64,000 nt of DNA. Source: Vitellaria paradoxa. Taxonomy: Eukaryota > Streptophyta > Magnoliopsida > Ericales > Sapotaceae. Of the stretch, positions 26,501 through 38,222 are shown one piece after another; position 1 is the stretch's first letter; every line of letters starts with the position of its first letter. The stretch covers positions 2,490,963-2,554,962 of the forward strand of contig CM034234.1 of the NCBI GenBank assembly GCA_019916065.1, read 5' to 3'. The position numbers were made by a program, and so were the translations under genes. Below the pieces are notes generated by a model that ran no database searches, was not told the DNA's origin, and saw nothing but the letters and a program-made list of their open reading frames with translations.

Positions 26501-26592
26501 GGTTCTGGAGGAAGAAGAGGGCGCAGCTCCTGAGACCTTTTCAATGGCTATTCAGACGTGTTTTCCACACACCTGAAGTCAGCTACTGGTGA
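20557..26592 (+). CDS. SQD2: SQD2-like sulfoquinovosyl transferase (GT4 family), 11 exons
   Basis: UDP-sulfoquinovose:diacylglycerol sulfoquinovosyltransferase type enzyme, the last step of plastid sulfolipid synthesis in the canonical family. Exons: 20557-20672, 22951-23017, 23316-23386, 23528-23645, 23764-23837, 24084-24139, 24285-24368, 24603-24690, 24774-24851, 25399-25455, 26097-26592. Lengths sum to 1305 nt, giving 434 residues with all junctions in frame. Seen: RRIALFVEPSPFAYISGYKNRFQNF at the start of the Rossmann fold, PDIIHASSPG, SYHTHVPVYIPRYTFSWLVKPMW, IVHVGRLGVEKNLE, and the GT4 EX7E motif in SESETLGQVVLEAMSSGLPVV. The C-terminus is AIWFWRKKRAQLLRPFQWLF. Arabidopsis SQD2 is near 510 residues because of a plastid transit peptide, whereas from the Met at 20557 only a short acidic leader (TIRDYKDEEEESPPPLL) precedes the catalytic core. 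The acceptor-like poly-T...CAG just before the ATG suggests an upstream leader exon. It could be the SQD2-like paralogue rather than SQD2 itself. Intron 1 (about 2.3 kb) carries tandem duplications. Confidence 0.93.
22359..22420. repeat. 24-bp tandem repeat in SQD2-like intron 1
   Basis: The unit 'aaaaaatgtggactagcccc' plus 'tggt' occurs twice, followed by a partial third copy. Confidence 0.8.
22698..22900. repeat. 103-bp tandem duplication in SQD2-like intron 1
   Basis: The block from 'cataacaccctgcctagtg' to 'catatttgatcc' (22698-22796) recurs almost base for base from 22801 to 22900. The copies differ mainly in poly-T length. This is a recent duplication about 50 bases before the acceptor of exon 2. 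Confidence 0.9.
24141..24236. repeat. 48-bp tandem duplication at the donor side of SQD2-like intron 6
   Basis: 'tatgtgagctgtcattttct' and the following bases repeat with period 48 (24141 and 24189). Copy 1 begins inside the donor GTATGTG used after 24139. Copy 2 has TTATGTG and so lacks the GT. Confidence 0.85.
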
Positions 26593-26824
26593 TGTAGATA
26601 TTCCCTGGGGCTTGAAAACAATGAACAATGGTTTGCTCTTGTGAACCATATTTTGCATATTTTGGGCTTCAAAGAAAAGACTTTTGGGATGTCTGTGTGA
26701 TGGCTTGCTTGGGTTCGGATACATTGATTGTATTGATTTGTATAATACGGACCACAAGATTTGGTCTGCTGTGCTGTCATTAGCATGAAAAAAAAAAAAT
26801 TGATTTGGATGGAAGTTTCAGTGT

Positions 26825-26830
26825 AATAAA
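26825..26830 (+). terminator. Candidate polyadenylation signal AATAAA of the SQD2-like gene
   Basis: A canonical AATAAA about 235 bases after the stop, following a T-rich stretch. Confidence 0.5.
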
Positions 26831-28812
26831 ACAGCAGTGGTAAGTTAAAATGGTTTATTGCATTGTGCTTCGTCTGTAACCTACTTTTTCAACATCACTG
26901 ATCCTCAACCATGACTTGTGAGTTCTATTTCAGTTTTTCCTCTTGCCCTTGTTACCTATTATTGAATTTTGCTGCTAAATTTCACAAGCATGAATGACTA
27001 AACCATGCCAAAATGCCAACTGGGAGTTCTTTGTTTGTGCTTCTCTGTTAAAACAAAATGTGATGGACAGAGGAGTTTTTGACTGCAGATTGTGCATGTT
27101 CAAATCAAATTTGCCCGCCTAAAATGCCATGTTACTGAGAACTCTTGGCCGTTGCTGGGAAAATTCAAGGTCAAGTTTTTGAGTTCTCCTAGCAAAAGAG
27201 GATTGAAGGAGTTGAGATTAACAATGCTCAAAATACTCTTTGTCATAATTACTTGTATTATTTTATGTTTTACTTAACTTGTGAACATCATTTAACTTTA
27301 AAAAACCCAAATGCGTGTTAGGATAAATTATATGCACATCTATTGAATATTAATATTTGACTATGTATAAGTTGAACTTAAATCATTTAAATATTATAAT
27401 GGTACTTCATAATTTATAAATGTTATTAGCAATGAGATTTAGTCTTTCCGCCGTGAGATATCATACAAAAGTATTAACGGCAGATATCAAACGAAAGTAT
27501 TAATATCATCAAAATATTTGTCTAATATAAACTCTTAAGCATGCTATTCATATTTATTTAAAAAAATAATTCAAAATAAAAAATCACATACACGAGTCTT
27601 TTTTTTTTAACTAATCCAACTCAACAAACCAAGTCAAAATCACGTACAAGTCAAAAATATATATATAATTTTTTTCTATTTTTGATCCATTTGTTAAAAA
27701 AAAAAAGAAAAAAAATCTAAAGGAAAAAAATTAACTTTTGATTTTTACCCAAAGTAATCCTAATTTTAATCATAAATTTGAGTTTTTTATATTTTAAAAA
27801 TTAATTTATAATTAAAAATTAAAATTAATTAGATTGAATTATTGTCGCGCATTATGAGTTACTAAATTACTCCTTCGTATTGGTCTGAATTAGTCGTAAT
27901 ACAAATACATTTCGTTTGAAAATATTTATTTCTCGTAACTGATTTGATTTTAAAATAAAGAGTTGATTTGATTTGGTAAATAAAATTTTGTATTTGGAAC
28001 ATATTTAAAATTTAAAAATTAAATTGATTTGATTTAAAGAAATATGAAATTTGACCATATTAATAGAAAATAGAAAATATAATAAATATGATATATTAAG
28101 ATAAAGTTGTCCATTTATTTAAATGACTTAAAAAAATAATAAATTCTCGTCAAATTCTATTATTTTGTATTAGATTTTAAGTTATATAGAAATAAAAAAA
28201 ATTAAGTTATAAAATAAAATAAAATCTAACACATAAAATTTTATTTTAATTCTAAATATAAGAATTGATTCGAACTCTTATCAAATTAAATCAACGTTCT
28301 GTTTGAAGTGATAAAAAATTCTAAAAAATGATAAAAAAATACTAAAAATTTTAAAAAATTATCTATTTTTTTATCTCATTGCATAAATTATGACTCACAA
28401 CTTATTTCACATTATCTTATTTTATTTCATTTTTTATTACTACAAACGTAACCCAAACTTACCATTCCAAACGGGATGATATTATAAGTAATTGCAGAAA
28501 TTAGAAAGGGTAACAAGTCATCCGAATCAAATTGGAGTCTAAAACCCAATAAATTTGTGCTTGGCGACTAATGTTTTTTGATCACCGCACTGGCTCTGAT
28601 TTCGGCGGCTGAATTAAAAAAATGAACCGTCATGATTTTATTGTGATATAACTTTTTCTATTTTATATTAATAATATTTTGATCAATTTTTTGTATTTTT
28701 ATTTTTTAATTAAATTAAATTAAATACAATTCAATTACGACCACTCATTCATGCACTATAACACTTATGATAGATTTTTTCACTGCAGTCTTCCTAAAAC
28801 TTTGGCTTACGG
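26831..28812. other. Intergenic, strongly AT-rich after about 27280
   Basis: No gene recognised. The ORF at 27092-27277 (61 residues) has no family likeness. It contains one copy of the GTGCGTTTG-type MITE (28295-28450). Confidence 0.5.
28295..28450. mobile_element. MITE, GTGCGTTTG-terminus family, copy 2 (decayed)
   Basis: Runs from 'cgttctgtttgaagtgataa' to 'attactacaaacgtaac' with the family core 'tctcattgcataaattatga' and 'cacaacttatttcac'. The termini are more degraded than in copy 1. Confidence 0.55.
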
Positions 28813-29270
28813 TAGGGGTGAAAACGAGTTGAGCCGAGCCGAGCTTTAACATACTCGAGCTCGACTCGAGCTTTTATACTGAGTTCGAGCTCGAGCTCGA
28901 TTCGGGCTTTTATATAGGTTCGAGCTCGGCTCGATAAAGAAGAAAGTAGGTTCGGTTAGGCTCGCGAATAGTTCGATCAACCAAAACGACGTCGTTTTGA
29001 TTTAAAATATAATTATTTAAAAAATATAATAAAAATATTATTAAAAATATAAAAATATTATTAAAAATATATATATATATTATTCTAACCGAGCCTGCTC
29101 GCGAGCTTTCGAGCCGAGCTTCTCTAGGCTTGAGTTCGAGCTCGAATTCAAAACGAGCCAATAACCAAGCTCGGTTCGAACTCGTTTAACTCACGAATCG
29201 AGTTCGGGCCGAGATTTTTTCGAGCCGAGCTCGAATAGCTCGCGAACGGCTCGGTTCGTTTTCACTCCTA
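28813..29270. mobile_element. hAT-like fold-back element made of GAGCTCGGCTCG-type repeats
   Basis: The element begins TAGGGGTGAAAACGAG and ends TCGTTTTCACTCCTA, a near-perfect terminal inverted repeat. The flanking 8 bases are GCTTACGG on the left and GTTTACGG on the right, a 7/8 match to an 8-bp target duplication, the hAT signature. The interior is dense with gagct/cgagc words and self-complementary, with an AT-rich centre (29030-29085). The 83-residue minus-strand ORF here is only this low-complexity sequence. Non-autonomous: no transposase. Confidence 0.75.
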
Positions 29271-29697
29271 GTTTACGGTACACCTAATAAAGGTAACCAG
29301 ATAAAAACAAAGAGGATGCACTGGGATTTGAAAATGAATAATTAAACTTGCATTATTATTTAATTAAACTAAAATTTTATTTTACTTTTATATTAATTAG
29401 AGTAAAATATTTTATTTGAATATTTAATGATGCATAATTAGATAATTCAAATTTTATTTGTGAAAAATAAATTATTTTATTATGCATTATATTAATTAAT
29501 TCATATTTATTAATTTATGATTAAATAATATAAAATTGTAATCAAATAATGCTTTTCTTGATTAAAATTGCTTAGAGGCCATGCAAGATTTATTTTTTTA
29601 ACTTTTTTTTTAAATATTTCATCCTAATATTCCAACCACATTGCCCACGTGGAAAATGTAGAGCTCTCCAAATGCTAAAATTACAATTTAATATATA

Positions 29698-29851
29698 GGC
29701 CTCGTTTGAGGCTCCAAAAAAACCAAAAAATTTCAAAAAACTTCAAAAGTTTTCAAATTCCTCCAATCATATTTTGCCACTTATCATTTTTACATCACAT
29801 CAATCCCATCCATTGATTTTTTTTGATTTTTTTTGGACTCCAAACGCACCC
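29698..29851. mobile_element. Small MITE with ggcctcgtttgagg / ccaaacgcacc ends
   Basis: The left end 'ggcctcgtttgaggctcc' followed by A-rich words is inversely related to the right end 'ttttggactccaaacgcacc'. About 154 bp, non-coding, with a core distinct from the GTGCGTTTG family above. Confidence 0.5.
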
Positions 29852-30008
29852 ATAATTACATTGACCGACGAGCATGTAGTCCCACAACTAGACCCAGTGA
29901 GCTGACAGTCATGACAGAGCCCAAGACCACTTATGGCTAACACAAATCATAACCACAGCCGTCCATCTCTTAATCATGTATTATTACAGATCTTGCCACG
30001 TCACGGGT

Positions 30009-31420
30009 TTAAGATACGAATTGCATGAAGTCCACGTCGGTCTCCAGGCCCGCCATTGTCTCCGGCGCCAAAACGACCTCCAGATCAACGCTTCCGCCGC
30101 CATCACCGCCGGGAAACGCCGAGATCTTGCCGTCAAATTTATTGGCCTTACCACTTCGCACCGCCAGGGGCCGGCCCCAGCCGAAATCATTGTCGTACAT
30201 TGGGAATCTGGGAGAGCTGCCCATCGTGATTGATGCACCGTCGAAGTTTCCTAGCGGGAACAAGCGGGGGTTGCTCTCCCAATTTTTCACCCCCCGACGC
30301 ACCGTAGCGTCGTCGTGCGCAACCACGTTCTGGTGCAGCAGATCTGCGCACCAGTGCAGATCTCGAGACAAGACCTCTCCGACTGAAGCGACAGTGGGGA
30401 TGCTCTGGATCGCGTTCCCAAAGTACAACGGGTCGAGCCGCGGCTCGAGCCGGTGGCGGCAGTTGACCGCCATCCGAAACGTCGTCGTTTTCTGGCCATC
30501 CAGCTGCCTAGCCCGCGTCACAGAGCGCCACAGCTGAGCGCAGAGCGATTGGAACGACGAAATCTCATCCGTCCGATTGGTTATCCTCCCGCTATTCAAC
30601 GAGCCCGTGATCTTTCCGTTAGCTACGCCGTTGGACCGGTCAACTGCTTTCCAACTGTCGTTACTCTGTTTCCCAACAATTCAGCGCCAGTTAACAGTTT
30701 TCTATTGGCCTTCAATTTCAGTTTCAGAATCGCTGCTCTGCTGAAATGGAAGATTCGCTCCCGTAAGGGCTCGTCGCCGGCGAACGTCGCCGACGGTCCA
30801 CCTTCCGGGAACTGGAGGACTGCAGGGGAGTTGAACACGGTCTCGCGGCAAAAATCCGGGGTCTTGGAGATCTTCTTGGCCCCTTTGCAGACCTCCGCGA
30901 AGGTGTTGAAGAAGTTCCAGAAGGAGGTCCCGTCGGTGATGGCATGGTTAACGGTGCATCCAACGAAGAGTCCATCGCCAAGCTCGGTGACCTGCACGGC
31001 GGCCAAGGGCTTGTAGTGGCCGGCGTAGCTGAGGGTGTCGTCGAAGGCGAAGAACTCTCTGAAGCAGGCGGGGACATCGAGAGGGCTGAGAATGTCGTCT
31101 ATGAAAAGGTGTTTGGCATTGGCCTGAATGAACTCAACACCAAAGTCATTACAAACTATGTGGACATGGCCGGAAAGGTCGGTGATGAGACGGCCGGCGA
31201 GGGCTGGGAAGTGGGTGAGGGTCTTCGAGAGAGAAAACTTGAGGAGAGGGATGAGGGAATCGATCGGAAGTGTCGGACGGGACAACAATACACCCTTTTG
31301 GATGTATTGACAAGAGAGCATGGGGAGGTCAGATACAGAGAGCTTCAAGGTGTTGATGGTAGATTTGTGTTCTGGAAAAACAGAGCATTTGGAGATTATA
31401 GATACAGAAGAAGAAGGCAT
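30009..31420 (-). CDS. BAHD acyltransferase (At3g50280-like group), reading frame interrupted by a frameshift
   Basis: BAHD enzymes move an acyl group from acyl-CoA to an alcohol or amine in the cytosol; the substrates of this subgroup are not known to me. Part 1 (31420 down to 30623, 265 residues) begins MPSSSVSIISKCSVFPEH and holds the catalytic HXXXD as NHAITDGTSFWNFF. Part 2 (ending at 30009) holds SSFQSLCAQLWRSVTRAR, FRMAVNCRHRLEP, YFGNAIQS and the structural DFGWG motif. Both halves are well conserved, and their sum is close to the 440-470 residues usual for the family. They lie in different frames. The frame of part 2 stays open upstream to about 30680 and there reads VGKQSNDSWKAVDRSNGVA, a natural linker, so one base appears lost near 30675-30681. 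No plausible intron removes the shift. It is either a young pseudogene, an allele, or a sequence error. Confidence 0.85.
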
Positions 31421-31503
31421 TGTGATCAGTTAATTTGCTCTCTTCTAGTTTTCTCAAATGGGTGGGTTGTGTTTTGAGATAATTGAGAGAAGTTGCCAAG
31501 GGG

Positions 31504-31510
31504 TTTATAT
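31504..31510 (-). promoter_or_regulatory. TATA box of the BAHD gene
   Basis: TATATAA on the minus strand (within CTATATAAACCCC), about 85 bases before the ATG at 31420. A (CT)n/(GA)n tract at 31577-31614 lies just upstream. Confidence 0.6.
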
Positions 31511-31575
31511 AGATGCAGGGTTGAAGTTGGATTCATGCACTTTGGATGGTAGTTTCGTGGGTGGTTTCCATTGTT

Positions 31576-31576
<1 letters not shown>

Positions 31577-31614
<38 letters not shown>
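31577..31614. repeat. (CT)n microsatellite upstream of the BAHD gene
   Basis: About 19 CT units. Confidence 0.9.
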
Positions 31615-31619
<5 letters not shown>

Positions 31620-31621
31620 CA

Positions 31622-33141
31622 ACTGTTGACCATTTAATTGATTAATTGAATTCTTTCATAATAAAAACTTGGCAAGTGCTGACGTGAGTTCAATACTATT
31701 ATCTTCCTCCATATCTCAATTGTACTTACATGTTTGTGCTTTTTAATGTAAGTTCTGACATAGGCAGTTAAGTTACCTTAAAATTGTTTGAGATTTATTA
31801 GTTTTTAACACTTGTCTGAGTCTGTCCCAATTACATTTGGAACTCATCTGGAAGGAGCTAGTTATTATCTTCTCAGAATCCCGGTCATTATCCCAATTGG
31901 AGTATTTTACTGTGCATAAAAGTTTATTTAATCAAATTAATTTGAGACCAGATCGATCATTAAAAATTAATTGTGTTTCATATTTGAAATTTCTGATCAT
32001 GATACACACTTGAATCTTATACCAGGAAGAAAATACATAATTTTGAAATTTTAAATCAACCCAGCCCTGTTGATGAAATTTATGTTTTGACAGCTAAACG
32101 TGACAAAAAATTATAAAAAAATAATAAAAGATATTAAAATTTTAAAAACTATTTATTTTATATTTTACTGTACGAATTACGAACTCACAACTTATCTTAT
32201 TTTATTTTATTTTTTGTCACTCTAAATGCACTTTACATCTCCATTTAATTTAATTAGTTTTTGCTACCACATAGCACAGTGACATGCATGCATGCAACAA
32301 CTACTGCAATAAATATTTTCTCATCTTAGTGAGATATATATATATATAGTTTCGGTATTTTTTAAATTGTGTCTCATTTGTCTTTCCCATATGCATATTA
32401 CAATTAAAATAGAAAATCATGAGAGAAAAGTGACCTTAATTTGCAAAATGAGATGGACTGTGCAGAGGAGGGACAGGTGGAGATTTTGAGGGTTGATTGG
32501 TTTCGGAGTAGTTATTTAGTTAGTACAGTTGAGTAATAGAAAAAGTCTTGACTGTTTGTTTCAGAGGTCAGTTTCTTGGAAGGCCTAGGAATCAATTCCG
32601 ACCATGATTTTTATTTTTTATAACTTCTTAGTTCTTACCGTGAATTTCATAACCCACATACACATATATATACATACACATATCAAATTATTGGGAAGAG
32701 AGGATAGCTGGGAGCCCTCCAACTAGTCAGGATTGTTGGTTGGATTTTAGTTCTCCCTAAGCCTCGTCTTCTAATATATATATATATATATATATGTTAA
32801 TGGGGACCTTGCATTTGGGAATATGTATGCACAGATGGAATTCCGCTTCATGAATAGAAAATTATTTATTTGTGTCTGCAGATTGAAGATGCTTTATTTG
32901 TCTATTACTGTATTAGTTGTTCTACAGACAAATTAAAATTCAAGCAGAGACAATGTAAATAATTTGAACAGAAACAAACCTGGGTATAGATAAGGTATAT
33001 ATCTACCTCTAAACACCTAATTGGATAAAAATCTAGATTATAATATCCAAAATATCATTGATTTGAAAGAAGTCTTGATCGAGCTTCGAAGTGGGGTGTT
33101 CCTTTTGTTTTTGTTTTTATTTTTTTTTTTTAATCATTGTG
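31622..33141. other. Intergenic upstream of the BAHD gene
   Basis: No gene seen. Contains a MITE (32093-32231), (AT)n tracts near 32337 and 32774-32796, and otherwise AT-rich unique sequence. Confidence 0.5.
32093..32231. mobile_element. MITE, GTGCGTTTG-terminus family, copy 3
   Basis: Shares 'tttactgtacgaattacgaa', 'ctcacaacttat' and the end 'ttttgtcactctaaatgcac' with copy 1 at 14509-14653. Confidence 0.65.
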
Positions 33142-33146
33142 AATAT

Positions 33147-34580
33147 TATTGAAATAAAAACTAAAAGACAAGAAAATAATAATTGGAGATAGAATATAAC
33201 ATTACATCTTGTTATCTACTTCATAAAAGTTAAGAATATGTCTTTATATAGGTTTACAATAAGAAATATATATGGTAATGATTTACATACCAAAATAACC
33301 TAACACTTATTAAAAAATAAGATATAAAATATTCTAATATAAACAATATATACAAAGAATATCTCATATCTAACATAGAATATTTTAACAACCTCCTTCA
33401 AACTCAAGATGGTAAACAACTTGACTTTGGAAATAAGAGCATTCTAAAAACAGCTAAACCGGATAACAGAAAAAGTCGTGAGTGCAAAATTTGGAATTGT
33501 ATAAGTGTTGACGGCAACGAAATTTGATGGTGAATTCTTGGAGAAATTTCGATGCTAGTGATATGATTATTTTTTGGACTGGAGATCGAAAAATAACCAA
33601 ACAGAATATATAGTATGCGAAGATGAAACAAGAAAGACAAAACTGAAAAACATCGAAAAAAAAAATAATAGCACCTTACTCTGTAAAGTTTACGACTAAT
33701 AAGAGAGATTGACATCTGTTAGTGTATTATAGTTAATTCCGTAAAAAATAGTACTGTGAATAGGATAAACGATATAATATTGAGAGATCATCCTAAATAA
33801 AAAAAAATTAAAAAAATGTATCGAAACGGTAGACATACGAAAAAAAGAGGTCAGAAATCAAAATAAGAAGGGTAAAAAAATCCTAAGAATTGATTTAAAC
33901 TGTGGAAAAAAAAAAGTTTTGCGATTATTGTGGTAGTGTTGTGATAGAGTAAGGCTCTAAAAAGAAAAATACCAGAGAAGGAGAAAAATGCATAAAGTTT
34001 TAATATGTTTCAGAAAGCGAAAGAAAGGAATTCTGCAATAGTTGTGATACTTTATAGCAAAACAAGGCTCTAAAAAAAATAGAAAAAAAATACAGAAATT
34101 TTTTACACCATATTGAAATAGAAGGTGAAAGAATTTGTTATATATATTATGATAATAAAAAATAATATAGCAAAATAAGACGATGACAGCACTGATGGAA
34201 ATTGAACAAATCCGTTAGGAAGACAAAGTTGGTAAGGTTTGGTAAAAATTAAAATTAAAAAAAACAAATTGAATCACATCAAACTTGCATGGTCTAATCT
34301 ATTTAGAATCGAAAACCATGAATTGTGATACCATGTTGAAATAAAAAATAAAAGATAAAAAAAAATAAAATTAGAGAGAGAATATAAACACTATATCTTG
34401 TCATATGCTTAATAAAGGTTAAGAAGATGTCTTTATATAGGATTACAATGAAAGATATGTATGGCAATGATTTGCATACTAAAATAAATCTAACTACTTA
34501 CTAAAAAGTAAAATATAAATATTCTAATATAGACAATATATATAAAGCATATCTCATATCTAATATAGAATATTCTAACA
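33147..34580 (-). mobile_element. Non-autonomous copia-type LTR retrotransposon, complete ends, no gag-pol
   Basis: Two LTRs of 244 and 247 bp (33147-33390 and 34334-34580) share most of their sequence, including 'gtctttatatagg' and 'catatctcatatctaa'. Read on the minus strand, each starts TGTTAGAATATTC (one mutated in the lower copy) and ends in ...TTTCAACA. A primer-binding site TGGTATCA, matching the 3' end of initiator tRNA-Met, abuts the upper LTR (34321-34333, minus). A purine tract TTGAAGGAGGT abuts the lower LTR at 33391-33401. The element is flanked by the perfect 5-bp duplication AATAT (33142-33146 and 34581-34585). The 943-bp interior has no gag or pol; it repeats motifs such as 'gtgata' and 'ggctctaaaaa'. 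Larger than typical TRIMs, it needs enzymes from another copia element. Confidence 0.85.
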
Positions 34581-34684
34581 AATATATTATTGGACATTAA
34601 ACCAATTAAAAATAAAAGAAATTGCAGGGCTATAATGAAATTAGAGCTTAGAACTTTTACAGCTGGCTCAAAAGGTCACAATAA

Positions 34685-35543
34685 GAGGCCGTTTAGTAAC
34701 GCTATCATTTTTCTGTTTACGTTTATATGTTTATGTTTTCTATTTTTTGTTTTCTATTGTCATTTTCGTTTTCTAAAATGAAAACTGAAACTGCGTTTGG
34801 AAATATAATTTTGTTTACAATTACTAATTTTTTATTTTCATAAAATATTTAATTTTATTAGTTTTTTAAAAATTAATTGAATTTAATAAATATATTTTAT
34901 ATTAATTTAATTTAATTATATTATTTATTAAAAACAATTGAATAAAATATAAATATTATATCATTTAATCCAATAAATATAAAATATATTAATTATAATA
35001 TAATTATATTATTCACTATAAATAATTGAATAAAATATATTTCAAAAAAATTAAATAATTTAAATATGATATTTATTAAAATAATTTAATAAAATATAAT
35101 TCATATTAAATAAATTAATTAAATTAATTATGATATTTATTAAAAATAATTTAATAAAATAATTTTCTTATTAATTAAATTAACTAATTTAATTTAATTA
35201 ATTATTAGAAATAAATTAATAATGGATATTACATATTAATTTATTTAATTATTATTTATTAAAAATAATTTTAGTTTAATAAAATATTTGAATAAAATAA
35301 TTTATTTTAATATGATGTAACAAAAATAGATAAAGTATTAAAATTGACAAAATGCTTGCAACAAAATGAAAATAGAAATGAAAATACTTTTTTTTCTATT
35401 TACGCTTTTCTGTTTAAAAGTTTTCATTTTTTTTGGAAAAAAAAATGTAAACAGATTAACAAATATGTTTCTGTTGTTAGTTTTATAAATTTTGAAAATA
35501 TAAATAGAAAAAACAGGAAACAAAAACGTTACAAAACAGGCTC
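34685..35543. mobile_element. Mutator-like MITE with long degenerate terminal inverted repeats
   Basis: The left end 'gaggccgtttagtaacgcta' and the right end 'aaacgttacaaaacaggctc' are inverted copies, and the homology continues inward (tttttctgtttacgttt versus aaacaggaaacaaaaacg). The middle (about 34840-35330) is nearly pure A/T with many reiterations of 'ttaaataa' and 'tttattaaaaataat'. No transposase. A target duplication is not clear. Confidence 0.6.
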
Positions 35544-35580
35544 AAGAGATGAGCTAAATATTTGCCATTAAAATTGGGAA

Positions 35581-38191
35581 CTAGGGATGGGAACGAGGCA
35601 GATCGAAGGCGGATATGACATTATCCAAATCTAAACTCCAAATCTTTCGCCTACCTCCAAATTTGCCCTGAACTCCAAACAAATATTTTTTTGAACCTCC
35701 ATCCCCGCTTCAAACAGAGAACTGATATATCCACAGATATCCAAAACTCAAAATCATTTGTTCACCTCTGAATCTGCTCTTAAGTTGTATGTAATCTATT
35801 ACTACTAAATAAATCATCTTCAAAATCAAAATAATACATAATAACATATTTTGTAAATAATGTAATACATTTCAATAATCTAGTAATATATTTAAAAATA
35901 CTGTAATGATTAAAATATAAGAAAAAACATGAGTTGGTAAATTTTAAAATAAATAAATTTTAAAAGAATTGTAAAAAATAAATAAATATCATAATGTTAA
36001 AAAATATGACAAAAGTTTGTAAATAAATTTTAATTATTTTATATCTTAATCAAATAAATTTAAATTTATTTTTTATGATTGCTAAAAATATAAATAAAAA
36101 TAAAATTTATTTTAGCTTTTTAAATTTTTTCTTATATAAAACCTACAAACATAAAAATAAATTGTAAATTTAAATTTCTAATTCTTTGTTGTCCCTATTA
36201 ACTTTTTACATCAACTTAATTTCAAATAGAATAATTGATTTTTTTTTCACCATTTACATATAGAAAAAAAAATAAAACTACAAAAAATTTTAATTTTTTA
36301 TAATAACAAATAATTTTTTAGAATAACATATTTGTATCTAGATATTTTTTTGAAAACAATTGAGTTTACAAGTCATAATGGGGTTTGAAATTATATAAAT
36401 TAATATAAATTTATAAAAATTATAGTTTCATAATTCGTACAGTAAGTAAAAATTTAAATTTTGAAGGGATTTATATAATTTTGTAGAGTCCCAAATGATA
36501 TATATTATAAAATTTTAAATTTACCTTTTTAAGTTTTCTTGATTTTTGCATATGAAAGAAATAAATTAAACTTTTAAAACTTCAATTTGCACAAAAGTAT
36601 GAAAAAAATTAAATTTATAATTTTTTCCCAAACACACCATAATTAATACAAAATGATGACAATTTTTGTTTTAAATTTATTTATCAATATTCATTTTAAT
36701 GATAATAATAGTGAAGTTCAATAAGTTTAGAGTATTATGAATGTGAATATTATTTGCCATGGTATAGTGACGATGTTGTCATTATGGTTTCAAATGATTT
36801 GGGGTTATTCAAATATTTTTCAGGACAGATCAGGACAAATCAGGACAGATTGGGGTAGATTTGGATTAGATATCGGATTCGGAGTAGATTGGGGCAGAGA
36901 CAATATCATCCCCATATCCGATCCAATATCTATTTTTTTAAAACCAAATCTAAATCCGATCCAATCTCCAAAAAAAAAAAAAAAAAAAAAAATTCAAATT
37001 TCACATCTATTTAGATCAAATAATGGATCGAATTCGGACGGGTCGGCCGAGGTGCCGGAAACTTGTTTCTTAAATATCCATACCACTTGATCAAAGCTGG
37101 TGATGGGTCTGACAATATAATATTCCTCCGGACAAGATATATAGGTCTTCTTTGTAATCAGGAGAAGGTGCAAAAGTAAATACATACATACATGCATATA
37201 TATATATATATATATATTGAAGATTTATGAGAATCCCCCCGGGGGGGAAACTGTCTTAATTGATATGAAAGGCAGGGGTGTCTTTCAACACGAAAGAGAG
37301 ATTAATGTTGTTTCTTTTTTAGGGATAAAAAAGAAAACTCCCTAAAAAAGAAAACTGGCAGAAGTTGATTCATCGTTCAGGATATACATTAGGATAAAGA
37401 ACAAAACTGCGAGCTCACGTGAAGCTTTACTGTTCTCACTTACGGGTCTAAAAATGCTTCTATCTTTGGTGTGTTGTTATGGTTAGACTAGTCAAGCAAA
37501 TAGATCAAACTTTGATGTCCAACTATGTTAAGAAAAGAAACACCAGAAATTTCTTAATTAGTAAGTATCTGTTATAGTTAATCATGGAGTAGCTCGATCA
37601 TTATTAATTCTTGAACAATAATCCCTTAAAATTGACATGCGAGAAACAAGGATAAGAATCACTAATTCGACAAACTCACTTATGCAATGTCTGAGGATTA
37701 TTTTGTTTATTAAACAGGGGCCCTTTTTAAAGCATCTTTAAACGTATAATTACAACACTTCCATTTTTCTCCATCCACTAAAGTTGCGAAGGCATATTAT
37801 AGTGGAAAAGATCGATCTTGTTCCCTTGTACAAACTGAAGGCTGGTGATCAATCAATCGTGCATGCTCATCAAATTGAGTCCACTTGGTTTAATTTATTT
37901 AATTTTTTTTTAAATCAAAAAAATTATCTGACTTTTGTGACCATTTGAATCCAATTTCGACACGCACTGAGGCATATCTAATTATCACTAAATGGTATGC
38001 TGGTACTGTGTGGGAAAGTTTATAAAATCTTGGAGGGCCTACCCTGTCCGGTAATGGACAAAATATGTATGTGCTGGACATAAGGTGATGACTCTAGTCA
38101 AATTTTGTCCAAGTTCATGCACCCCTGATTGCCCGTTGACATTGTCTTTTTTTTTTTTTTTTTTTAACACTGGCCTCTCTGTCACTCCTGG

Positions 38192-38222
<31 letters not shown>

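Noticed and set aside
28910..29161. 83-residue ORF with FELELKPREARLES
   Set aside because: It lies wholly in the hAT-like fold-back element and reflects its GAGCTCG repeats.
30600..30690. An intron explaining the BAHD frame change
   Set aside because: GT...AG pairs in the linker give segments of about 40-85 nt and none restores the downstream frame.
30025..31016. 170- and 187-residue plus-strand ORFs
   Set aside because: Also antisense shadows of the GC-rich BAHD gene.
30944..31477. 177-residue plus-strand ORF opposite the BAHD gene
   Set aside because: Shadow of the BAHD coding strand; the minus strand carries the conserved motifs.
33404..33715. 103-residue ORF as gag of the copia-type element
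   Set aside because: Phe/Ser/Leu-rich with no zinc knuckle or gag likeness; treated as non-coding interior.
37235..37247. CCCCCCGGGGGGG palindrome
   Set aside because: Too short to support any function.
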